Positions 12,501-21,600 of a stretch of 31,882 bases of DNA are shown in pieces. Position 1 is the stretch's first letter. Each line of letters opens with the position of its first letter. A model generated the notes under the pieces. That model was given only the letters and a program-made list of their open reading frames with translations. It was not told where the DNA came from and made no database searches. A program made the translations under genes and the position numbers. This DNA is from Phoronis ovalis (Eukaryota; Phoronida; Phoronidae): positions 1 to 31,882 of the forward strand of contig JAOXYB010025846.1 in the NCBI GenBank assembly GCA_028565635.1. Direction: 5' to 3'.

Positions 12501-13832
12501 TGTATACACTCGGGGCGAACGTAAATATATAGGAACATATGTGAGAATATTTCCTTGGCATAGCGAAGATGTCAGTCAATCAAAAGAAAATGATGTATTT
12601 GACGTAATGAAAAGAAAATGCACACACTTTTTTCTCTTCCACGTTTTGATATGTTTTCACCAAAGAACAGTCAAATTAGTTAATGATTGTCCTTACCAAT
12701 GGCACAAAACAAGGTACAATTAAAATGGGAGCGAGACGTCCCGAGCGAGGTTACTTAAATATTCCGAGATGTTAATTTTAGGTAAAATTAACACCCGTTG
12801 GTTAAATGGTAGTTATAAGTGTCACATTTTTCAGAAATACATTTTAGTCTAGGAATTAAAGGGTGAAGATTTTTCTTTTTTGCAAAATCACAAAAATTTA
12901 TGCAGCTATAATCCTTTATTAAAGCTAGTATGTAGCACTAAAATTTTGACAGGTAGAATGGTACGTAGTGCTATAGAGTACCATGAATACCATATTTTCC
13001 AATAAAATAGGTAGTTCAAGTGTCTCATATTTTAAGTGAGGGCTACACGAATGTATGTTTACAAGAGTAACTTCATCAGGAGTGATCGAGTCTCATATGT
13101 TCACAATGGGAAACTTGAAAGCTATGTTTGCTAAATTTAAATTAAAAACTTATATTAATCGGAAATACTCAAACATTTTGGCAAACTATTTTTATTTTCT
13201 CATGTGGATATATAGTAAAAACATATTACATTAAAAATTAAGTCAAAGTTCGAAATATATAATTATTTAATAACAGCTGGGACTAATATAACTAAGTTAG
13301 GTATATTAGTCCCAGCTAACAAAATTAACAGTAGGAAGTTTTGGGATGAATTGCCTCACGAGGTATTCCTGCGGTTTTAGGAATCACTAATTATGAAGAT
13401 TTTGACTAAGAAACTTTCCATTCAGGTTAATAAATGTAAGATTCAGTGTTCACTAAATATATTAAAATTGAACTTAATTTAATTATTTTATTCCACTTTA
13501 ATTATTACTATTTGATGATTTTATTAGCTTCAGGAATCAGGGAATCAAACAATTAGGTCGTGTTAACATATCATTAACTCTTAATTAATTTACTTAATAT
13601 GTAAAGCAAATAATCTTTCTTCAAACAGCGCCAATTAGGCTACTTAATTCAGCGGTTAATTTCGCTTAAATAAGCGCTGCAGTAAAAATCATAGCATTTT
13701 ATAATAATATTTAAAAATAAAAAGGACAACTTTCTCATCAACTTACCCTGGCACATGTGTCCCTCCTTTTAATTCTGCAAATTCTCTTCTTGCGTCCAAT
13801 GAAGGACCTCCACCATAAAGTATTGTAGTCAT
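6556..13832 (-). CDS. SPMIP5: SPMIP5/CIMIP2-family ciliary and sperm microtubule inner protein, 7 exons, 303 aa
   Basis: Coding exons: 13832-13747, 10571-10496, 10241-10109, 9036-8809, 8635-8452, 7883-7795, 6671-6556 (stop TGA). All introns are GT-AG, phases join cleanly, and the total is 912 nt. The protein has four (V/M/I)P(G/K)Y(K/R/T)G(F/Y)xP motifs at residues 28-35, 95-102, 186-193 and 258-265. Three are followed by the family (F/V)G(K/N/Q)TY signature. Residues about 105-215 resemble human C10orf82 (SPMIP5), including VTEQGLGCRYHEMTKNG (human VTEFGCGTRYTVMAKNC, recalled from memory). Members of this family lie inside the doublet microtubules of sperm and motile cilia; that role is family knowledge, not seen here. 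Compared with the human protein this one has extra repeat units at both ends. Start: MTTILYGGG, the only ATG of exon 1 in frame. Family is firm; one-to-one orthology is likely but unproven. Confidence 0.85.
6795..7753. mobile_element. TA-flanked TIR transposon relic (Tc1/mariner-like) with HTH remnant
   Basis: It lies in intron 6 of the SPMIP5-like gene. Bases 6795-6837 and 7712-7753 are inverted copies (TAG(G/A)GTTAGTC.CAATGGATATAAA...) bordered by TA at 6793-6794 and 7754-7755, the target site of the Tc1/mariner group. Inside, on the minus strand, an ORF at 7549-7337 contains MPRKKGNKKLHLKCREL then VYNLLTVFESEA, a basic start plus helix pattern like the N-terminal DNA-binding part of transposases or transposon-linked proteins. 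No DDE catalytic domain is present, so the copy cannot be autonomous. Confidence 0.65.
9166..9781. repeat. 308-bp tandem duplication (2 copies, ~99% identical) in intron 3
   Basis: Units 9166-9473 and 9474-9781 differ at only about two bases plus the last residues of the unit (CACACGTGC versus CACACGCTC). They lie in intron 3 of the SPMIP5-like gene (10108-9037). Each copy carries the same 76-codon plus-strand ORF (9187-9417, 9495-9725), preceded by TTTTTGTTTTAG, which looks like a splice acceptor. The encoded sequence was not recognised. Because the copies are nearly identical, ORF conservation between them says nothing about function. A recent duplication or an assembly artefact are both possible. 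Confidence 0.95.
11020..11555. mobile_element. Diverged, internally deleted relative of the 6795-7753 element
   Basis: It lies in intron 1 of the SPMIP5-like gene, in the same orientation as the other copy. Shared blocks: CTATAAAGTT, then ACTTGTCATTT.CGATG, then (G/T)CACCTATTCA, then GTCTCATCCAAG.TAA, then A.ACACCAA, then GCAAAAAACC..TTATATCCATT. The stretch that holds the helix ORF in the other copy is missing. Ends are approximate. Confidence 0.5.
11573..11871. mobile_element. Short TIR element with G-rich ends and internal ~33-bp repeats
   Basis: The left end TATAGGGGGGTA and right end TACCCCCCTCTATA are near-inverted. Between them 4-5 degenerate units of about 33 bases recur (GTTAAGTGCGAGCAGCGAACATTGCCTTGG and variants at about 11582-11668 and 11789-11855), interrupted by T-rich low-complexity sequence with GGTTGTC. 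It lies in intron 1 of the SPMIP5-like gene. No gene is supported; the plus-strand ORFs here are translations of the repeats. Confidence 0.55.
13275..13317. repeat. Perfect 15-bp hairpin in intron 1 of the SPMIP5-like gene
   Basis: AGCTGGGACTAATAT (13275-13289) is exactly inverted at 13303-13317, around a 13-base loop. The arms are short and GC content is mixed. It is likely a relic of a palindromic mini-transposon; it is too short for a convincing microRNA precursor. Confidence 0.6.
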
Positions 13833-13954
13833 CTTTAATAAATTAACAAAACTGTCCACTAAAAAAACTTCCAATTAATTTCCAGGAATAATGTACCGAC
13901 AAGAAAATTGCACCTACTACTGCACCAGTAGCGATTGCTGCTAGCTTACCGTCG

Positions 13955-13970
13955 CTACGGGCGTTGCTAC
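13955..13970 (-). promoter_or_regulatory. Possible half X-box (RFX site) upstream of the SPMIP5-like gene
   Basis: On the minus strand GGTAGCAACG ends in AGCAAC (13968-13963), which fits the right half (RGYAAC) of the RFX X-box common in ciliary gene promoters, about 131 bases before the ATG. The left half of the X-box fits poorly, so this may be chance. Confidence 0.2.
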
Positions 13971-14572
13971 CATATTATCCCCTATTCAAACAGGCCATTG
14001 TACTCTTATGAAATATTTACTTTACACTAACCAATGATAAATCTCTCTTTTGTTGACACGATAGTGTACATGCAACGTTATCAATGAACAAAAATCAATA
14101 CAATTATTGTTATGATAATCAAAAATTTGCATACCGGAAATCTAATGACAACATTGCATTGTGCATGCGCAGGAATGAGTTTTTCTAAAATGCAAACTCC
14201 GTAGTAACAAAAATATTTAAATACATATTTTCAAATTATCGTATCCTTTTGTAGACATGTTAACTTTACTAGATAATAGAATATACAATATAACCAGATT
14301 TCTAGCAATTCCAAGTTAAGGTGTAAATTGTTTTATGCTGGTAAATATATTTTAGCCGGCCATTCTTTAGTCACATTCCGACTAAACACTCACGGAGAAG
14401 ATCGATGCAAAAGGTGACTGTAGAAACCAGCTAGGTGAATATCATTAATTTGCGATTTGTCAAGCTCTACTTGTGCCAGTAAGATGTGTGCGTGTATTGT
14501 TTTTGACTCGAACGAGCACTGATTCATTTTCTTATCTGGGTATTGTTTTTTATTTCAATGGAAGGTTTATAA

Positions 14573-15010
14573 TTATAAGCCCCAATTAAGGAGGCAGTTA
14601 AAACTTGCCGATAAAGGTAGAAAGGATACTTTCTCGGTTACTAAACATCTATCAAAGTTTGTTAATTTAGAGCCAGGTTTCGTCATGTCCATCTTTGATA
14701 AATTAGTAGTACCTGTACTATATGGTTGTGAAGTATGGGGGTTTGAAAACATCTCTCCTTTAGAGACTGTACTGTGGCGTCCCGAGAGGAAATGGGATTT
14801 TCTTTCGGGACGCCACAGTACATTTAACATTTTGCAAACGAGTTCTTGGGGTAAGACGTAGTACTGACAATTGGATGATCTAACACCGACTGTTGAAAAA
14901 TTAGATTCATGACGTGTGTTAGGAACCGCAAATTATGATATCAAGTTACTCTATTGCCCGCTCTATCCTTAAGAAGATGACCAGATACGAAAGTTCTTTC
15001 GGCATAAAAC
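14573..15010 (+). pseudogene. 3' end of a non-LTR retrotransposon reverse-transcriptase ORF, decayed
   Basis: The plus strand reads, after the residues KLADKGRK, the region FDKLVVPVLYGCEVWGFEN (14690-14750), the end of the palm/thumb part of a LINE-type ORF2. Past a short insertion it continues in frame with FCKRVLGVRRSTDNW, a typical LINE C-terminal stretch, then meets a stop. Another frame gives the likely protein end (RYESSFGIKHR, stop at 15013-15015) immediately before an (ATAG)n tail, the usual 3' terminus of CR1/L2/RTE-like elements. The copy is 5'-truncated, frameshifted and broken by the 47-bp insertion at 14772, so it is dead. Confidence 0.75.
14772..14818. mobile_element. 47-bp palindromic micro-insertion with TA duplication
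   Basis: CTGTGGCGTCCCGA (14772-14785) is exactly inverted at 14805-14818 around a 19-base loop. It is bounded by TA on both sides (14770-14771, 14819-14820). It splits the retrotransposon ORF; without the 47 bases plus one TA, the two halves are in the same frame. It therefore looks like the insertion of a very small TIR element at a TA site. Confidence 0.75.
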
Positions 15011-15039
15011 ATAGATAGATAGATAGATAGATAGATAGA
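15011..15039. repeat. (ATAG)7 microsatellite, retrotransposon tail
   Basis: Seven ATAG units directly follow the end of the LINE ORF. Simple-repeat tails are typical 3' ends of CR1/L2/RTE-like retrotransposons, so this probably marks the exact 3' end of the insertion. Confidence 0.9.
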
Positions 15040-15049
15040 GCCGACTCAT

Positions 15050-15672
15050 TATCAGTTTAGACCAGTTTACAAATTACACGGAGTCATTTACACATTGTCC
15101 TAAATTCACTAGTGTGGGTAGTGACAAGTGACTATATAGGCTATAGCCTGCGTGGTATTATCTTTCATCTTTTTCTTAATTCCTGGAATGTAATCAACTG
15201 ATCTTGTAACTACTAATTAATTATGGCCCGAGAATTATGGCTGGGACTATATACAAATATAGTATCTTATGGCTGTGGTTAGAGTTTTATATATCCTAGG
15301 GTTATATTAATACAGTCATGTAATTTTAATAGCATATTATGGCATCTATAGAGAAATCGGCTATGTAAATAACTTGTAATTTTATTTATTAATGTTTCAG
15401 TGGTTTACATACAAGATGGTCCATTAGTGATCGGCAGCTTAGCATGGCAAGACCTTAGTAATAATTATCTGAAACTGTTATAACTACACAATTATATAAT
15501 GAGGTAGTGGTTATCTGCAAGAAAATTTCTCAGAACATTCCGTCCTAAGAATATTCCATCCATTATCCAATTTCTCTATCTTTTTTTGTTATTTGTTCAT
15601 TTTGACATAAAGTTTATTTCTAAATTTATACAGCTACAGTTTTACATAATTATACGAAACACAAAGATAAAA
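15050..15672. other. Upstream region of the TRPV gene
   Basis: AT-rich, with no confident promoter element. A pyrimidine-rich AG at about 15409 (TTTATTAATGTTTCAG) could be the acceptor of a 5' UTR exon. The open frame upstream of the TRPV ATG back to 15586 starts with TTG, not ATG, so it does not extend the protein. Confidence 0.35.
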
Positions 15673-18600
15673 ATGGGGAATAATGCGAGTAATGTGACAT
15701 CAAAAATGAAAAAGCAAATTGATGCTGAGCAAGAAAATAAGTGTTATCGATTGGCTGATTTAAAAGGAGGGGGACTACTAGTGGCAGCCATGAAAGAAGC
15801 TAATAAAACAAAGAATTACCAAGAATTAGATGAGCTTATCAGAAAAGAGGTTACTCCCGTGTTGTATAACAAAGGTGAAGGAAAGCTTGTATCAATACAG
15901 GACTTAGTTTCACGCAGAAACGAAGAGAGGGAAAGTAGCAGTTTATCAAAGAAAATTCAAAAAGATAAAAGCAAAAATAATTCAAATAATTTAGATATGT
16001 TGGATATGGTGAAGGATGAGGATGGAAATTATATTCAGAAAGATAAAGGTAACGATATGTTAATATTTGAGAAACTCTTAGAAAATTAATTTGTTTACAT
16101 TTTGTCAGTTGACAAAAAATTAGCACTGCTATATCTCATTTTAAACAAATGTTTTACTCTATCCAATAAAATTCATGTGTAAAGTTTTGTATCGTTAAAT
16201 TGTTATATGGATTCATATTACAGAGAAAGACATGCGTTTAGTCTGCTGGGATTTAGACAAGCGTGGTTCTGTTGGTGAAACCGCTCTCCATCTTTGTCTA
16301 CTGAATGCTACATCTACGCATGCCGACCTTGCCAAGAGACTGTTGAAGCAATTTCCTAAGTTGATAGTTGACATATATACTGGAGAGGAATACTATGGTG
16401 AGCTGAAATCATGACAGTTGTTGCACTAAAAGCAATAAAGATTTGCAGTAGCCCTGATGATTTTGTGCATCACTTACACCCCCTCCAGTTTTGAATTTAT
16501 CATGCTGAGTACTTGAACATATAATTACTGTTTTATAATATCAATGGTTAGTTAATTTATCAGATTGGTAGAACAACAAAAAATCTTCACCTCATTAAGT
16601 TTTGATGATAGTATAAATATTTAAAGTTTTATTTTTAGTATCCATCAATTTCATCTCATTTTTTAAAATTTAGTAGATGAAGCAAAATAAATTGAACTTT
16701 TTAAGGCAACAATGTAATTTTAGATGTTATTTTACTATTGAATTATTTTCTTGGTTGAATGACATTTAATTAAACAGAACACTGTACTTTCAGGGGAGAG
16801 TGTGCTTCACATGGCTATTGTAAATGAAGACCCAGCGATGGTAAAATTTCTGATAGATCATGGTGCACTAGTCCATGAAAGGTGTTGTGGCAATTTCTTC
16901 TGTCCCACTGATCAGCAACAGACAAGATCTGATAGTCTGGACCATGAATGGGTTGATGTAGCTGTTAAGACCAATTACGAAGGGTAAACAGTTTACAAGC
17001 TTGTACCTTTGAGACGCTTATATATAGCTACATTGTTGTTGAAAAGCCTATAGTAAATAAAACTTCAGTGGAGATTTGAAGAGAATATATTCCTAAGCTA
17101 TGTATTCATGTTTAGCTGTTGGTTTGCATTAAGATATTGGTGAAAAACGCCACCCATGCAGTAAAGTATAAAAGGCATGTCTTTAAAGCGACAAGTGTTT
17201 CCAGAAACTATCATATACATTTGAAATCCTATTGTAGTTATGATACTTTAATTAAAATGATTTAGATAGGACTGTATGTAAAAAATATCAAGAAGTATTA
17301 GTTGCTTATTTCTTTTTTATTTTCAGATATACTTATTGGGGGGAGTATGCTTTAGGATTTGCTGCTTGTCTTGGCCAAGAAGAGTGTGTCAGATTGCTAA
17401 TAGCTAAAGGAGCTGACCCCAACAAGGAAGATGCTAATGGTAACACTGTACTACACATGCTTGTCATCCATGATAAAAAGGTAGGCCACATGCAACTTGA
17501 CTATTAATTTGTTTTAATACTCACTAATGTAGCAGTAGTTCAATTGTTACATTTTTATTAACCTATAAAATGTGGAAAACAATTCTAATCTACATTCACC
17601 ATTAACATACTTGTAAAAAGCTATTTCTAATTAACTATAGGAAGAGAAACATAGAGAGCTTCCTGTATTATATCTACACATGCTAATAAAGCTATCAAAA
17701 CAGGAAAGCCATTACTCGTACTACTACTGGTTGCGTAGGGACTAATTTAATATTCTGTAAATGTATCACTGAAATGTCAACTTGCCGGCAAGTGAAGTTA
17801 AAATCACTATTGAGCAAATCTATAAACAATACAAAGAACCTTTCTAGAAAGCTTTTTATTTAAAGTCAATTTCTTATTAGGTCTTTTCAATAAAGTTGAC
17901 TTGTACATTCTGTCAGAATTTGTTTTGTAAGAAGACATTCAATCGTTTTGTATTTTTCATCCTGTTTAAAAGACATGACATTATGATCTGGTCGCCATTG
18001 TGTTCATATTTTGTTTTATATGCTGTATAATATGTCACTAGGATGGTGCAAGATATGTAGAATCAACACCTATGGTAAATTTGCAACATAACATTAAACA
18101 TGTGTTTATTATCAGTTATGAAAAGTGTTATTTATGATGCAAATTCTTTTTTTCATGCTTTGTGCAATTTCATATAAACAATATTTATAATGATTAATTA
18201 ATGAAATTACACCAATTACCTTTTAAGGCCGCAATATTAATTCAACACTCTTTGAACAGGTGTAAAACTGAAAATAAATTGTATTGGTAAAATTTAATTC
18301 AAAAATTAAAATACCAGTATTGAATTGTTCCTGGAATGGCGAAAAGCTGTGGGTAGCAAAGACTATTTTCTCGGATAGTGTTATCATTGCTTGCTTGTGA
18401 CTGAATGACTGAATATGCACTGCAGTGTTTCCTGTGGTCATGTTAATGCCTACTGCAACTTAGTGCTTGACACATTGATGAGGTGGCACTTAATATGTTT
18501 AGTTCAAACTATAGTTTGGTATGATTTTATGCATGCAGACAAATCTTGAAACTAGGAATGATCGATATGTAGAAATGTAAAACATCATGAAATGAATCAA

Positions 18601-21600
18601 CTGTCTAGTTTTAAGATTTGACATTTCTACTTGCACATATAGTATTTTATTTGATCTCATACAACTTTATTTGCACACACTTTCAGTCACAACTAAGACA
18701 TGGGAAGGTTAGTCTTTGTTGTAATTTGAACAATGTTGTTGATGCTGATTAGCAGAGCGAAAGCTTTCAACATTTTAATAAACTTATTGTGAAAACTGAA
18801 TCCAACTTCAGACAATAAATGAGTTTTAAAAATTATCACCATGGAAATTTGCTTTAAAATAATTTCTATATTGTCTTTCTAAAATTGCATTCATTTGTTG
18901 TTACCAAAATATTTGTTTGCATATAACTGGTACCATGGTTTCTGATGTGGATGAGGAAATCCATGCTTGGTAATTTAAAAGTTCACCATTGCTATATAAA
19001 AGGTAACAATTAAAACTAAGAATTAGAAGTGCTGGTATGACAGCAGATTGCAGAATATAGCCTGTACAATTAGTTGGATTCAGTTTTCAATTTGAAAATT
19101 TCAATTTCAATTTTTATTCAGTTTTAATGTACAGTTTTAATTACTATGTAATCATATAAATGCCAAGAAACGACTAAATTGTTTCTGTTTTTTGCCCTTT
19201 CTTGAAACTTGTTGTTTCATAAAAGTTTTCAAGCTGAACTTGTGATGTATTAGAATATAAATCAAAGATGACCTTCATTGATTCAGAAATAGAATATGAA
19301 GGTTTTTTATTTCCAATTAGTTACAAACCAACAGTATTAAATATACCAGTTTCTTTTATTTTTTATAGCTTATTTTTGTAACATTTTAATTATTTAATAA
19401 AAAACTGAGTAACCTTGTGCAGAGATGCGTGTGCTACTAAATTTACTTTGTGTTATGATACTCTTGATATTATCTTTTCCATACAGTATCCAGAAACGAA
19501 GGTTTGTTCTGTTGTCATAGAAATATTTATGCAAGTTGGTATTACTTGTTGTTTGTATGTATTTTAGTCGTGTATATACATTTAAAATGCAACCAGCACT
19601 GCTATTGTGATTAATGGCTGATTATCATTTAATCAAACAAATGATTAAACTAAATAATTATACTATTTGCATGCACTTGGTGGAGCCATATTGTGGTCCC
19701 AACATGAACTGAAACGATCCTAATATGCTGGTTTTGTAAATAGAATCACACTAGCATGTAGAAAATCATGTCATTGCCCATGCATAAATTCACATCTTAG
19801 TAATGTTTGAGTTTATGCAGCAATCAAGATAGTGGTTTCACCAAGTAAAAGCAGTCTTACTCATAATCAGCAGGGGCACCCATCTTGGACAGATAATATA
19901 GGCAAGTGAAGGATAGAGGTACAAATGTAAGATGGTACATGTATGCATAAGGAAAATATTAAACACTAATTAAATTTCATACATTTCACACAATACCAAC
20001 ATGAAATAGCTTGAATGTTGACAATATTTTAAAAAACATCTATTTTGTGGGAAAAAAGTGTAATGCAGATTTTTCACAGATTTTTAAACAGTAGCAAGTG
20101 TCTACCCTAGCTTTAAATTTCAAGTTGGCCAACTTCATTTCAATTGTTCATAATATTTAATACTTAACTTGAGATTGATGTTAAAATGTTTTAATAAATT
20201 AACATTTTTAGTGAAATTACAATGTACAAAGGGCAACTAAAACATTGCCATCTTGTGCTCCAAATAGTAGTCACTACCTTCCAGTGTGTATGGAAATGTG
20301 TAACTTTAAACTAAATCGATATTTTATTTTACAGCATACTTGTGTGAATGAGACTATTACTTTGCATTGTGAATGAAGAAAATATGCTTATTTGTTTCAA
20401 CATATTTTAGTTGTTTTATTGCAAACAACTTTTTGTAAATACTTGTTTATAGGCAAATATTGGATTTGATATATAATATAATTCCTATTTTTTTTTTTTG
20501 GTATCTAAATAACAAAGTTTTGACTTGGATTGTAACTCTTTTGACAACTCATTGTAGCATGCGGAATAGCTGTATGGTCAAAATTGTCATCTCAAAAGTG
20601 CATAAAAACTATATAAAATCTTTTTTTATTTATACTGACATTAATAAATATAGAATACTGACACATCAAGTAATTTTATGCAATAACAAGCAACTACACA
20701 ATCACATAATCTAGCACAAAACTGAGCAACATGGTTGCAAATGTTTAATAAGTTCATCTAATGCAGCTGCCTTTTGGTTATAATTTAAATTTGAGGTTCA
20801 CCTTATATTTGATAAACTGAGAACAAAATAGATAGTTTATGTTTTTGAGTACCCATGATTAATGAGCGCACTGCTTTATGTTTTATTTAGAACAAACATT
20901 GTAGTGATTTTGAAAAGACCTGATTTAATTTATTATTATTGAATACTACAGATAATGTTTTAAAGACATACATACTGCTGTTTAAAGCCACGTTTAATGT
21001 GCCCTTACCAGTTTCCTCCCTCATTTTATGTTTTTAAATAAAATTTCACGAAGAATTGACGTTTGCAACTATTAACTCAGTCATGCCTTTGCTGGATATA
21101 ACCGGCTATAACTTAGATTAGGAAATTCTTTGTACAATTTTGTGGCATCCATGAATTGTAACCATACTTCTAATATATTTTGAAACAAAATTTTAAATTT
21201 TTGCACAGGATATGTTTGACCTGTTAATTGAACTTGGAGCTCGTTTGGACAAGAAAAACCGTCAGAACCTCACGCCACTGACACTGGCAGCTAAACTGGC
21301 AAGAAAGGAGGTAAATGTTTGATACATTGAGCTTAAAAAGTGGCTAGTTTGATACATTAATGAATAGTCATTTTTTTACAGCAGTTACAAAAGTTACAAA
21401 AGCTGACTTTTAAAAGTATAATTTGGAGATATGAGATTCTAGAAATATAAGACTCTCTTTTTGGAATATTTAGTCAAAACAAATGAACTGAAGCATGGCC
21501 ATTACAAGTGCACCTGCAACAGTTTTAATTTAAAAACTATGTAGCACATATGCCCATACCAACCAACATCTTTAGTTGTAGTAAACATTCCGTTTGGTGT

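Noticed and set aside
12771-12792. Short palindrome GTTAATTTTAGGTAAAATTAAC
   Set aside because: The arms are only 10 AT-rich bases, expected by chance in this composition.
14573-14830. 85-codon minus-strand ORF across the LINE fragment
   Set aside because: It is antisense to the recognisable reverse-transcriptase reading frame and runs through the palindromic insertion.
15586-15672. N-terminal extension of the TRPV ORF
   Set aside because: The extension begins at a TTG and has no ATG; the MGNNAS start at 15673 is the first in-frame ATG.
16049-16087. Read-through of TRPV exon 1 to the stop at 16085-16087
   Set aside because: A good donor (AAAG|GTAACG) at 16049 joins exon 2 in frame with strong family similarity; the read-through would truncate the channel before the ankyrin repeats.
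17641-17673. Microexon-like segment after TTAACTATAG (would encode EEKHRELP)
   Set aside because: Donor CCT|GTATTA is weak and the acceptor lacks a pyrimidine tract; kept only as an example of how easily chance pairs arise.
20331-20345. Fourth TRPV microexon candidate after TTTTATTTTACAG
   Set aside because: The only usable donor gives 9 nt with a poor splice site (TGT|GTGAAT).
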